Assembly: GCF_014192095.1 (NCBI RefSeq) | Contig: NZ_JACHXN010000021.1 | Span: 1-64,000 of the forward strand | Direction: 5' to 3' | Source: Phyllobacterium trifolii | GTDB lineage: Bacteria > Pseudomonadota > Alphaproteobacteria > Rhizobiales > Rhizobiaceae | Length of the DNA stretch: 64,000 nucleotides | Part shown: one piece after another, positions 1 through 8,998 of the stretch | How positions within the stretch are numbered: position 1 is the stretch's first letter | How the letters are laid out: each line of letters opens with the position of its first letter | The notes under the pieces: generated by a model | Databases searched by the model: none | Seen by the model: the letters and a program-made list of their open reading frames with translations, nothing else | Told to the model about the DNA's origin: nothing | Program-made: the position numbers and the translations under genes

Positions 1-143
1 GTCCAGACAAACAATGTTCCGAAGGCAATGCATATCATGGGCAATGACAGGGGAACGTCCTTGAGCAGCATCGGCAGCCAAGCGGTGAACAGAACAACCA
101 CGCCAAACAGCGCGAGAAGGACAACATAGGTGTTGATAAGCAT
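1..143 (-). CDS. Cation:proton antiporter, N-terminal fragment
   Basis: The reverse strand reads from an ATG at 143 out of the window, giving MLINTYVVLLALFGVVVL and then a hydrophobic stretch containing LPMLLKDVPLSLPM. This resembles the first transmembrane segments of CPA1-type sodium/proton antiporters of rhizobia. An AAGGAG lies directly before the ATG, with unusually tight spacing, so the true start may differ. Only about 47 residues are present, so the call rests on a short N-terminus and could be another polytopic membrane protein. Confidence 0.5.
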   Translation of the reverse strand, partial: MLINTYVVLLALFGVVVLFTAWLPMLLKDVPLSLPMICIAFGTLFVW

Positions 144-389
144 ACTCCTTGGATAGCGGCGGCCTACCATAACACTTAACGTGACGTGAAGTTCGAAGAC
201 CTTGTTGAGCAGAAGCGCCGAACGCTGGATCCAACGGCTCTCGTTCATCCTTCTTTGGAACGAACTCGCAACTGATTATTTTGTTCTTCACGACCCAAAT
301 AATCTGAAATATTGGATAGCGTAGAGCCCGACTGGTGCACCGCTGTTTCTCGACGCATTAGCCTCTCATCTAAAAGAGGACAGATATGG

Positions 390-1478
390 TCACTTCAGCA
401 ATCCGGCTTTGCGCAGGGCATCTTCGATCACATCGCTGACCGATCGGTTGGCATGTCGTGGAGATCGCCGCTCAGGTTGAGCGGGGGCATTCACTTCCTG
501 CTCAACGATAGGGGTTCTCTCATTGCCAAGCAGTTCCCACGAATTGGCGATATGCCAAGTGGATGAGATGCCGACATCAAGCATGAAGGGACGGGGAGAC
601 CCGTAACTGTGTGCACCCACTCTCTGAATTGGAGTGCCGTGGCCCATTCCATTGATTGTGTAGGCTTCAACGACGGTGGTACCCTCTGTGTTGCTCCATT
701 TGCGCACCCGATGGCCATTCACCGTTCCCGTAATCGGCGCTTGGTCAAGTTCGTGCAGGCTGCGCCACTGTCCAAGGATTGCTTCCATGTTGAGTGAATC
801 GACGGTTCTATCGGCGGTGCCGTGCCAAACGGAAATGGAGGGCCATGGTCCTTGGTAGTCCGATGCGCGCCGGATTCGATCAGCGAGAACACGGCTTTCC
901 TGCAAGCCGTGGCCTCGCATTCGGTCGAATGCCTCAGGGATGCTTGACGCGCTGCCGTAAGGCAAACCTGCAATGATTGCGCCTCCTTTGAACATCTCGG
1001 GATAGGTGGCAAGCATGGCCGCGGCCATAGCACCGCCCGCTGATAAGCCGGTGACATAGATCTTTGCCGGGTCTGTGGAAAGCCTGTCCCTTAGGACTTC
1101 AATCATCTGGCTGATTGAACAGACCTCACCTTGGCCGCGAGCCGTGTCTTCGGTGGCAAACCAATTGAAGCAAAGATTGGGATTATTTTTCCGTTGCTGT
1201 TCGGGAAATAGCAAGGCAAATCCGAATTTATCGGCGAGCTCCGACCATCCTGAGCCATCGCTATAGTCGGCTGCCGTTTGTGTGCAGCCATGAAGGACAA
1301 CCACCAGTGGCGATCCAGGCTGGAACCTCTTCGGAATATACGTCCACGCGAGCAGGTCGCCTGGATTTGAACCGAAGTCCGGCAAAATACATAGACGCGT
1401 GTTCGCCTTCGTCCAGGTCGGCTCGGCTAGGCGGCGCTGACTATTCAGGCGGTTGATCGTATCGGCAATATTCCTCAT
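390..1478 (-). CDS. PHB depolymerase family (type 1) alpha/beta-hydrolase esterase
   Basis: About 362 residues. The protein has the oxyanion motif VVLHGCTQ, a nucleophile elbow GLSAG with Ser near residue 146, an acid region WHGTADRTVD and a His in GMGHGTP, which together make the catalytic triad of the extracellular-type poly(3-hydroxybutyrate) depolymerase/esterase family. No signal peptide is seen, so it is probably intracellular and may hydrolyse short-chain hydroxyalkanoate oligomers or other esters. A TTG seven codons upstream is possible, but the ATG at 1478 follows GAGGA at good spacing and is preferred. The C-terminal 40 residues are polar and rich in Arg and Pro. The exact substrate is not determinable. 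Confidence 0.85.
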   Translation of the reverse strand: MRNIADTINRLNSQRRLAEPTWTKANTRLCILPDFGSNPGDLLAWTYIPKRFQPGSPLVVVLHGCTQTAADYSDGSGWSELADKFGFALLFPEQQRKNNPNLCFNWFATEDTARGQGEVCSISQMIEVLRDRLSTDPAKIYVTGLSAGGAMAAAMLATYPEMFKGGAIIAGLPYGSASSIPEAFDRMRGHGLQESRVLADRIRRASDYQGPWPSISVWHGTADRTVDSLNMEAILGQWRSLHELDQAPITGTVNGHRVRKWSNTEGTTVVEAYTINGMGHGTPIQRVGAHSYGSPRPFMLDVGISSTWHIANSWELLGNERTPIVEQEVNAPAQPERRSPRHANRSVSDVIEDALRKAGLLK

Positions 1479-1488
1479 GACAGCGTCC

Positions 1489-1695
1489 TCATTGGTCAAC
1501 GACGGGATGACGCTGATACACGGCTAACGCGTCTCGGAAGCAATCGTTGCTGCACTGCACAATTATTTGCGCTAGGGCAGGCAAGCTGGCGTCACCTCCC
1601 AGCGCGAGATCGAGCCAGGGGATGAGAAGTCCAGGACAGCCTTCCTGACAGCGATCCGTCAGGAGACGCTCAGTATTCCTCGCCGTCACCGCCAA
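1489..1695 (-). CDS. Small hypothetical protein
   Basis: A 68-residue frame that ends just upstream of the esterase start; its stop lies in the region of the alternative TTG start. It contains CPGLLIPWLDLALGG and a Cys/Ala-rich centre. No family is recognised, and no convincing ribosome site precedes the ATG. It may be a real small gene coupled to the esterase or chance coding. Confidence 0.25.
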   Translation of the reverse strand: MAVTARNTERLLTDRCQEGCPGLLIPWLDLALGGDASLPALAQIIVQCSNDCFRDALAVYQRHPVVDQ

Positions 1696-1956
1696 GGTTC
1701 AGACATCCCATCGGCATGACCGTCTGCCGATCTTCCAGCCGCGACATCATTGGGCGCTGTTCGATCGGAACCGATGTCTGGCATTCTGCGACTTCACGGA
1801 CGCAGTCATGTCGTTGTAGCAGGCCATGGTTGCCTTGATCAGACTTAGCTGACAAAGGATCAAATCCTGGATGAGGTACGCCTCAAGTGCAGAATCATAC
1901 CTTTGTCCGGTGGCACGACATTGTCTTCTGGCTCCTTGACCGCATGCCAGTAACAA
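1670..1956 (-). pseudogene. Possible frameshifted small gene
   Basis: Two overlapping reverse frames look protein-like and complement each other. The first gives EAYLIQDLILCQLSLIKATM, followed by CYNDMTA. A one-base shift near 1800 then gives REVAECQTSVPIEQRPMMSR, ending LNLGGDGEEY before a stop at 1670. The join makes a roughly 95-residue polypeptide with more plausible composition than either frame alone. The family is not recognised, so this is a weak call. Confidence 0.25.
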
Positions 1957-2137
1957 AGCCGGTATCCCAATTCTTCCTCCATGACGCTCGAAGATAAGTG
2001 CGCAAGGCTACACCGCCGCTCGTTGAGCAGTGTAGTGCTCCTTAGAAGCAATGTTCTTACAGAGGCGTCGGAACCAATCAATCGCCATGTCGTTTACCAC
2101 AGCCGGCAGGGGTAACCGTCTGTAGTCCTAGAAAAGG

Positions 2138-2162
2138 GGAAATCTTCAAAATTCCTACCGTT
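2138..2162 (+). promoter_or_regulatory. Weak EcfG-like promoter upstream of kaiC-like gene
   Basis: GGAAA, a 16-base spacer, then CGTT, about 40 bases before the kaiC-like start. It departs from the GGAAC box seen at eight other sites in this window, so it is only a candidate. Confidence 0.3.
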
Positions 2163-2201
2163 TTCCGACTAATCGTCCGATAGCCCAAATGGAGCAAACA
2201 C

Positions 2202-3713
2202 ATGCAGCCTATTCCCAGATCGAAAAAAGCTCGAACTGGCGTCTCAGGATTAGATGAAATCCTTGCGGGGGGACTGAGCGAAGGCCGCGTGTTTTTGCTG
2301 GAGGGAAATCCTGGCACAGGCAAGACAACGATCGCTTTGAGTTTTTTGATGGAAGGAGCCGCGGCGGGCGAGCAAGGCCTGTATGTCACGCTATCCGAGA
2401 CCGAAAATGAACTTCGTGACGGCGCGGCTTCGCACGGCCTGGCGATCGACACAAACATCGAGATCTTCGAACTTGTGCCGCCGGAAAGTCTTCTTGATGC
2501 GGAGCAACAGCAAAGCCTTCTTTACTCGTCAGATCTCGAACTGGGCGAAACGACCAAAGCCATTTTTGAGGAATTTGAACGCATCCGGCCAAAACGAGTG
2601 GTTTTGGACAGCCTCTCCGAAATCAGGCTTCTGGCCCAAGGCTCGCTGCGATATCGCCGGCAGATATTGGCGCTCAAGCATTATTTCGCGCGGCAGAACG
2701 CAACGGTCCTGCTCCTCGATGACTTGACGTCTGATAGTCTCGACAAGACCGTTCATAGTGTCGTTCACGGCGTCATCAAGCTCGAAGAACTTGCGCCAAA
2801 CTATGGCTCGGAAAGAAGGCGCCTGCGGGTCATCAAATACAGAGGCCAGGCATTTCGCGGTGGTTTCCATGATTTCATAATCAGGACCGGCGGCGTCGTT
2901 GCTTTCCCGCGCCTTGTCGCGCTGGAGCACCGTCGGGAATTCTCCCGCGAAGTGCTTACCAGTGGTATAGGCGGACTCGACAACCTTCTTGGAGGTGGTT
3001 TGGAAAGGGGCTCGAGCTGCCTTGTACTTGGTCCAGCCGGCACAGGCAAAAGCACATTCGCACTGCAGTTTGTCATGTCCGCCATCAAGCGAGGCGAGAG
3101 AGCCGCGGTCTTCGTTTTCGATGAGGAACTGGGTTTATTGTTCGCGCGTGCCAAGGCAATTGGCATCGATCTCGAAAAAATGCGCGGCGAAGGCAATCTT
3201 CATATAGAACAACTCGATGCGGCGGAACTCTCCCCGGGAGAGTTTGCGCATCGTGTCAGGGAGCGCGTCGATAGCGCGAATGCCAAAACCGTGGTGATCG
3301 ACAGCCTCAATGGTTACCAGGCGTCGATGCCGGAAGAAAACGCGCTTGTCCTCCACATGCATGAACTGCTGCAGTATCTCAATCGTCAGGGAGCGACGAC
3401 CATCCTGACTGTTGCGCAGCATGGTCTGGTCGGGGACATGAAGACTCCTGTCGATGTTACCTACCTCGCCGATACCGTAGTCCTGCTCCGCTATTTCGAG
3501 GCGCGTGGGAGAGTGAGGAGAGCCGTCTCTGTCATCAAGAAGAGAACTGGCCACCACGAGGACACGATCAGGGAATTTCGAATATCCGACAAAGGGTTAT
3601 CCCTTGGCGAACCCCTCGACGAGTTCCAGGGGGTTTTGCGCGGAGTACCCAATTTCGTCGGCAAGATCGAACCCCTGTTGACCCCTAACCAAGTGAGTGT
3701 CGATCATTCCTGA
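2202..3713 (+). CDS. KaiC-like double RecA-fold ATPase
   Basis: A 503-residue protein with two tandem KaiC/RecA domains, the same architecture and roughly the same length as cyanobacterial KaiC. Walker A motifs are GNPGTGKTT (residues 35-43) and GPAGTGKST (about 275-283). Walker B-like strands VVLDSLSE and VVIDSLNG follow. At the place of the KaiC phosphorylation loop the sequence reads VDVTYLADT instead of the canonical Ser-Thr pair, so the clock phosphosites are altered. No kaiA or kaiB is nearby. Its stop overlaps the GTG start of the hybrid kinase by 17 bases, pointing to a shared signalling module rather than a full clock. Confidence 0.85.
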   Translation: MQPIPRSKKARTGVSGLDEILAGGLSEGRVFLLEGNPGTGKTTIALSFLMEGAAAGEQGLYVTLSETENELRDGAASHGLAIDTNIEIFELVPPESLLDAEQQQSLLYSSDLELGETTKAIFEEFERIRPKRVVLDSLSEIRLLAQGSLRYRRQILALKHYFARQNATVLLLDDLTSDSLDKTVHSVVHGVIKLEELAPNYGSERRRLRVIKYRGQAFRGGFHDFIIRTGGVVAFPRLVALEHRREFSREVLTSGIGGLDNLLGGGLERGSSCLVLGPAGTGKSTFALQFVMSAIKRGERAAVFVFDEELGLLFARAKAIGIDLEKMRGEGNLHIEQLDAAELSPGEFAHRVRERVDSANAKTVVIDSLNGYQASMPEENALVLHMHELLQYLNRQGATTILTVAQHGLVGDMKTPVDVTYLADTVVLLRYFEARGRVRRAVSVIKKRTGHHEDTIREFRISDKGLSLGEPLDEFQGVLRGVPNFVGKIEPLLTPNQVSVDHS

Positions 3714-5748
3714 CAACGACAGCAAATCGGCCCTCATATACGCACCAGTTGGTCGCGACGCGATGGTTGCTGCCTCCATTCTTACGGAAGCTGACATTGC
3801 CTCCAGGATATTTTTGGATCTTGAAAGCCTTTGCCACGCCCTCGGAGAACACGTTACGTTCGTTGTGATCACCGAGGAAGCAATCCTTGGCGCAGACCTG
3901 AAGCCGCTTTCATCATGGGTGGAGAGTCAGCCCAGCTGGTCCGACTTGCCCTTCGTTGTTCTGACACATCGTGGCGGCGGACCGGAGCGCAACCCTGCGG
4001 CGGCACGATTGTCCGAAATTCTCCGCAACGTCACCTTCTTGGAACGTCCCTTTCACGCGACGAGTTTCGTAAGCGTTGCAAAAACCGCTCTCAGGGCACG
4101 GGCTCGCCAATACGAAGCGCTGAACAGAATGGAAGAATTGAGCGAGGGGGAGCGCAGGCTTCAAACAGCACTGCGCGCCGGAAAGCTTGGTTCCTGGGAA
4201 TATGATGTCACCGACGGCGCGCTCTTCACATCAGATGTATGCAAGGCGGTGTTCGGGAGAAGTCGGGGCGATAGTTTTGAATTTGATCATCTGGTCGACA
4301 GCATCCACGCCGATGATCGTGGGAAGATGCAAGCATCGATGCAAAATGCCATTTCGACCGGCCGGGACTTTGAAATCGAGTATCGGACGCTTTGGTTGGA
4401 CTCGAGCGCGCATTGGGCGGAGTTCAGAGGAAGAGCCGTAAGAGACCGCGACGGCAATGTCTCACGCCTTGTCGGGGTCGCCTCTGACATAACCGCGCGC
4501 AAGACCGCTGAAAAAGAGCTGATTGAATTGAATGGGACGCTCGAAGAGCGCGTTGTTGAGCGCACATTGGAACTCAAAAATGCGCACCAGTCGCTTCTCG
4601 ATCAGGTGAAGCAACGGGAGGTCGCCGAGGAACAGCTCAGGCAGGCCCAGAAAATGGAAGCAATAGGCCATCTTACCGGGGGCGTCGCGCATGATTTCAA
4701 CAATCTGCTGATGGCAGTCCTTGGAAATCTCGATCTCCTGCGCAAGCATTTTGCCGACGATCCCAAGGCAGCGCGGCTGATCGACGGGGCGTTGCAGGGC
4801 GCGCAGCGAGGGGCAGCATTGACGCAAAGATTGCTCGCTTTTGCTCGACGCCAGGATCTTAAGGTTGAACCCGTCGATCTTGTAGAACTGGTGAAAGGGA
4901 TGACTGATCTTCTATGGAGGTCGGTCGGATCCAAGATCCAGATCAACTACGACCTGCCTGCCGCGCTGCCGCCTGTGCTGGCAGATGCCAATCAAATTGA
5001 GCTGGCCCTGCTAAATCTTGTGGTCAATTCACGCGATGCAATGGCGAATGGCGGAGAAATAGCAATCGGCGTCAAGAATACGGAAATCGCTTCGGCTACA
5101 GGCGATCTGACTGCGGGAAGTTATGTCGTGCTCTCCGTTCAAGACACTGGTCAAGGAATGTCGCCTGAGACATTGAAAAGGGCGATTGATCCGTTCTTCT
5201 CCACGAAGGAACTCGGAAAGGGTACTGGCCTCGGCCTTTCCATGATCCATGGTCTGGCGGTGCAGCTGCGTGGCGCACTTCGACTATCGAGTTCCACCGG
5301 GGCAGGAACAACAGCGGAGTTGTGGCTACCCATAAGCACAAGTGTGAAAAACGATGTTGTGGCGGCAGACGACACTGTTCCCGCGATAGTTGAGGCAAAG
5401 TTTCGGATATTAATGGTGGATGACGATGCGTTGATCGCTATGAGCACTGCAGACATGCTCGAGGACTTGGGGCACGAAGTGATGGAAGCACATTCCGGTC
5501 TGGATGCACTGGAAATCCTTAAAAGCGGGCAAGAGTTCGACCTTCTCATCACAGACTATTCGATGCCAAAAATGACCGGTGCGGAACTTGCCAAAGCTGT
5601 ACGCGTACTGAAACCAGACCTGCCTATCCTTATAGCCACCGGCTATGCCGATTTGCCGCCGGGAGCGGATATCGACCTGCCTCGACTTGCCAAGCCCTAC
5701 AATCAAGCTGACTTGGCGGCCCACATAGCGAAAGCGTTGGTGCTCTAA
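3697..5748 (+). CDS. Hybrid sensor histidine kinase with PAS and C-terminal receiver
   Basis: 683 residues with a GTG start inside the end of the kaiC-like gene. The N-terminal roughly 130 residues resemble a degenerate receiver. A PAS domain follows (about 150-270), then a coiled-coil linker, a dimerisation/phosphoacceptor helix with His in [11 protein letters not shown] (about 325-345) and an HATPase domain with [16 protein letters not shown] and GTGLGLSM. A complete C-terminal receiver (about 570-683) has DDD near its start, the phosphoacceptor Asp in ITDYSMP and a Lys in LAKPYN. No membrane segment is present, so it should sense a cytoplasmic signal, possibly the state of the KaiC-like partner. 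Confidence 0.88.
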   Translation: MSIIPDNDSKSALIYAPVGRDAMVAASILTEADIASRIFLDLESLCHALGEHVTFVVITEEAILGADLKPLSSWVESQPSWSDLPFVVLTHRGGGPERNPAAARLSEILRNVTFLERPFHATSFVSVAKTALRARARQYEALNRMEELSEGERRLQTALRAGKLGSWEYDVTDGALFTSDVCKAVFGRSRGDSFEFDHLVDSIHADDRGKMQASMQNAISTGRDFEIEYRTLWLDSSAHWAEFRGRAVRDRDGNVSRLVGVASDITARKTAEKELIELNGTLEERVVERTLELKNAHQSLLDQVKQREVAEEQLRQAQKMEAIGHLTGGVAHDFNNLLMAVLGNLDLLRKHFADDPKAARLIDGALQGAQRGAALTQRLLAFARRQDLKVEPVDLVELVKGMTDLLWRSVGSKIQINYDLPAALPPVLADANQIELALLNLVVNSRDAMANGGEIAIGVKNTEIASATGDLTAGSYVVLSVQDTGQGMSPETLKRAIDPFFSTKELGKGTGLGLSMIHGLAVQLRGALRLSSSTGAGTTAELWLPISTSVKNDVVAADDTVPAIVEAKFRILMVDDDALIAMSTADMLEDLGHEVMEAHSGLDALEILKSGQEFDLLITDYSMPKMTGAELAKAVRVLKPDLPILIATGYADLPPGADIDLPRLAKPYNQADLAAHIAKALVL

Positions 5749-5755
5749 AATTACA

Positions 5756-5775
5756 ACCATCTGTGTTCAGATGGT
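5756..5775 (+). terminator. Hairpin after the hybrid kinase
   Basis: ACCATCTG and CAGATGGT form an 8-bp stem around a TGTT loop, eight bases after the kinase stop codon. There is no strong U-run, so termination is not certain. Confidence 0.3.
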
Positions 5776-5804
5776 CGGCCTTCACGAATAAAAGCTTCTG
5801 CTTC

Positions 5805-6847
5805 TGCGCATCGGGGACATTCAGCCGTTCATCCCGAGGGACGCATGTTTTACGAAACCCACTTTGCGCCGTTGCTGCGGATGCAGGGTTTCTTCCACGA
5901 AGTTGCACTCGATTTCGTCAGCAAAGACGGGACGAAGCTGCCCGTCCTCGTGAATGCCGTGGAGAACGAAATCTGGACGGCGGCCTCCTTTTCACGCGGC
6001 TGACAATCTTTCGGGCGACGGAACGCCGGCGCGTTACGAGCGGGAACTTGTCGATGCACGGGCGGCAGCTGAAACGGCAAAGCGACAATTGCAGGAGCTG
6101 AATGCCTCCCTGGAAGATCGCCTCAGAGAGGCTGTTGCGGAACGTCTGGAAGTCGAAAAGGGACTCAAAGCTAAAAAAGAGATTGCAGAATTGCGGGAGC
6201 AGTTCATCGCTGCACTCGGTCACGATTTGCGAAACCCGCTGGCCTCGATCAGCGGGGGTGCACGGATTCTCCAAAGAGAGCCGATGAGCGAGAAGGCTGG
6301 CCGTGTTATTGCCTTGATGCAGGGAAGCGCCACCCGCATGTCCGGATTAATTCATATTCTGCCGGACTTCGCCCGAGGGCGTCTTGGTGGTGGAATTGCG
6401 CTTGATCGCAATACTGAGCTGCCTTTACGTCCTGTACTGGAGCAGGTCGTAGCGGAGTTGCCTGTTGGGTCGCTCGACCACGTCATCGAAACCTTCGACC
6501 TGAGTTAACCGATCGACTGCGATCAACCGCGTATCGGGCAGATGGTGTCCAACCTTTTGAGCAATGCCCTGACCCACGGTTCTGCCGACGAGCCTGTGAG
6601 ATGAAAGCGACAAGGGGAAAGGGTGTCCTGGAAATTGCCATTGAAAATGGCGGTGATCCAATCCCGACGCGACGATGGAACACCTGTTCCTGCCATTCTT
6701 CCGGGAAGGTTCGCGCCGCCAACAGGAGCTTGGACTTGGGCTCTTATTGCTTCTGAAATTGCCAAGGCTCATGGGGACACGTTGACCGTGAACTCATCAG
6801 TCACCTCCACGTGCTTCACGTTTCGCATGCCGTTCAGTGTCTGGTGA
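5805..6847 (+). pseudogene. Decayed PAS-sensor histidine kinase
   Basis: Pieces of one kinase are spread over three frames. A PAS segment with FYETHFAPLLRMQGFFHEVA runs from about 5805 to 6000. A dimerisation domain with ALGHDLRNPLASISGG and the following helices runs to a stop at 6508. Beyond it the reading continues as QPRIGQMVSNLLSNALTHGS, the N-box of an HATPase domain, after which coding shifts frame again. The N-terminus of the PAS domain and most of the ATP-binding domain are missing. At least two frameshifts and an in-frame stop make a functional product unlikely. Confidence 0.7.
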
Positions 6848-6909
6848 TTGCAATGAGATTTTCCAAGTAATGGCGAGAGCACACTCCCGCCTTTGCCGTA
6901 TTCGTCTCA

Positions 6910-7166
6910 TCCGCGACGGAGCCACCCTGCAGCCGTTCATTTCCTACACCACACCGAAGGCCGGGACTTTCGCTCTCAACACCGAAAGCACCTATAATTG
7001 GGAGACCGAAGACTGGTCCGTCCCAACTAACTTCGTGGTATCAAAGCTGGTGAAGGTCAACAAACAGCCACTTCAACTTGCGGCTGGTGTCCGCTATTGG
7101 GCCGATAGCCCGGACAATGGACCGGATGGCTTCGGCGCGAGGCTGGCCGTCACATTTTTTTCCTAA
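6910..7166 (+). pseudogene. C-terminal fragment of an outer-membrane transporter-like protein
   Basis: The reading frame gives LQPFISYTTPKAGTFALNTE and then WSVPTNFVVSKLVK, AAGVRYWADSPDNGPDGFG and a terminal Phe-Ser. These are the last strands of a beta-barrel protein of the kind annotated as transporter or phenol-degradation MetA-like. The N-terminal two thirds are absent; the fragment abuts the decayed kinase, so a deletion junction lies near 6850-6910. Confidence 0.6.
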
Positions 7167-7242
7167 ATGACGATAAGCGATCGTAAACGAATTACAGCAG
7201 CATTATACAGGGCCAAGTCTTAGAAAATAAGAGGGGGACAAC

Positions 7243-8031
7243 ATGAAACACTCTATTGCCCTTGCGGCGTTGCTGACAGCAGGTCTCATGGCTGCGAGCC
7301 CGGCCCGGGCGGCCGACATCACGTCGCCGATGGCACCCGAACTCAAGCAGACCGAGAGGGATGGCTGGACGTTTGCCATTGCCCCGTATTTCTGGGCTGC
7401 GGGCATGTCCGGTGACGCCGGGCTTTTCGGCTTGCCCACTGTACATCTCGACATGGACTTCGGCGACATTTTGAAGAATCTCGACTTTGCCGCTATGGCG
7501 ATCGGCGAGGCGCGCTACGACCGCTACAGCCTGTTCACCGACATCTTGTACACCAAGATCTCGACCGGCCGCGCCACGCCGCGAGGCATAATTGCCGGAA
7601 GTGTCGACGTCTCATCCGAAACATTCGCCGGCCTTATCGGTGCCGGCTATTCGGTGCTGCAGAACGAAAGGGGCAACCTCGATGTCGTCGGAGGCCTGAG
7701 GGTCTGGCACGCGAGCACCGACATTTCGTTCAGCGGCGGCTTGCTTGACGGCCGCGGCCGAAGCGACGGGGCGACCTGGGTTGACGGTCTGGCCGGACTG
7801 CGCGGCAAATATTCCATCACCGACAAGGTATATCTGACCGGGTGGGGCCTTGTCGGCGGCGGCGGGGCGAATGTCGACTGGGATGTCGCAGGCGGCATCG
7901 GCTATAGTTTCAACGACAAGATCTCGGCCGTTGCAGGTTATCGCGCGCTCGGCGTCGACTACAGCGATGACGGATTCGTCCTCGACATCGTCCAGCAGGG
8001 ACCGATCTTCGGCGTCGTCATGCATTTCTGA
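7243..8031 (+). CDS. Outer-membrane beta-barrel protein
   Basis: 262 residues. A Sec signal peptide (Lys, hydrophobic core, cleavage near SPARA-A) is followed by alternating beta-strand segments such as WTFAIAPYFWAAGMSG and GYSFNDKISAVAGYR. The protein ends in Phe (VVMHF), as expected for BAM-dependent insertion. A GAGGGGG ribosome site precedes the ATG. It resembles the conserved rhizobial outer-membrane proteins of unknown cargo. It stands alone, with convergent neighbour 8094-8915. The function is not known beyond probable outer-membrane location. Confidence 0.75.
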   Translation: MKHSIALAALLTAGLMAASPARAADITSPMAPELKQTERDGWTFAIAPYFWAAGMSGDAGLFGLPTVHLDMDFGDILKNLDFAAMAIGEARYDRYSLFTDILYTKISTGRATPRGIIAGSVDVSSETFAGLIGAGYSVLQNERGNLDVVGGLRVWHASTDISFSGGLLDGRGRSDGATWVDGLAGLRGKYSITDKVYLTGWGLVGGGGANVDWDVAGGIGYSFNDKISAVAGYRALGVDYSDDGFVLDIVQQGPIFGVVMHF

Positions 8032-8093
8032 GGCGGGAAGCGGCAAACGCAAAGTTCACGCTGCGCCAAAGCGGCTTGAACTTTGCGAATAAC

Positions 8094-8915
8094 TCAATAG
8101 CACGGTGGAAGCGGATAATAGCCGCATTGCGGGTAGTAATATGGATTGGCAGCCGCCGCACCTATGGCGGCACCTGCTACCGCACCGGCTGCTACCGCAC
8201 CGCTGCCATACCACGCTCCGTGGTAGATCGGAGCATGCCAGTAAGTCCCGCCGACATGAGCAACATTGATGTCATTGACGTGGGCGAAATTCCCGTGGAA
8301 CCCGCCGGCGCCAAGGTCACCACCATGAAATCCGCCACCCGCAAAGCCGCCACCCGCAAAGCCACCGCCGCGGAAACCGCCTCCGCCAAATCCGCCTCCG
8401 CCAAATCCGCCACCGAAATGATCGATGAAAAGCGCTGCTGGTCCAGTCCCACCATCCAGGCTTCCTTCGAGAACCGCAACGTCGAATGTGAGATTGCCGC
8501 CGTCGAGCTTAGGAGATTTGAGGGTGACCACGGCGTCACTCACACCTGATCCGTCGCCGCCCAGCACGGATATTGTGGCATTCGGCGGATCAACGGCAAA
8601 GTTGTCCTTGCCCTCATCCCACTGCATGATGAACTGTTCGGTGGCGACATGTCCTGCGGCCCGCACCGGACGATCGGCAAAGACGATGGAATTCGCCGAC
8701 ACCCCGGTGAGAACAAGCTTGCCGCCGTCAAGCTTGGCCCCCGCCGAATTGATGACTGCCAGTGATGGTACCGGGCCGGTCGGCGTGACCGTCCCGATGG
8801 TCTTTTCCAGAGGTACGTTCGGTTTCTTGGCGGAATCCTGGGCAAGTGCGCCCGTCGTTATCAACGCCAAACCTCCGACAACGGCCACAAGGCGTCCGAT
8901 GCGATTGATCTTCAT
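8094..8915 (-). CDS. Secreted glycine-rich protein
   Basis: 273 residues, with the start set at the ATG at 8915 preceded by AGGACA. A signal peptide (MKINRIGRLVAVVGGLALIT, then cleavage near ALA-Q) leads a roughly 130-residue beta-rich domain. A glycine tract of repeated GGGF, GGGFAGGG and GGFHGG units follows, then a hydrophobic Ala/Gly segment, and the C-terminus is PYYYPQCGYYPLPPCY. The protein is exported and could be envelope-associated. It lies downstream of the HAD phosphatase and arylsulfatase on the same strand and may belong to that unit. No enzymatic motif is seen. Confidence 0.65.
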   Translation of the reverse strand: MKINRIGRLVAVVGGLALITTGALAQDSAKKPNVPLEKTIGTVTPTGPVPSLAVINSAGAKLDGGKLVLTGVSANSIVFADRPVRAAGHVATEQFIMQWDEGKDNFAVDPPNATISVLGGDGSGVSDAVVTLKSPKLDGGNLTFDVAVLEGSLDGGTGPAALFIDHFGGGFGGGGFGGGGFRGGGFAGGGFAGGGFHGGDLGAGGFHGNFAHVNDINVAHVGGTYWHAPIYHGAWYGSGAVAAGAVAGAAIGAAAANPYYYPQCGYYPLPPCY

Positions 8916-8998
8916 GACAATTGTCCTTCTAAATTGAGCGAGCGCCTGAGCATCGTGCGCCTCGGCATATGGATGGAGCCGAGACGTGATGGGGTGCC

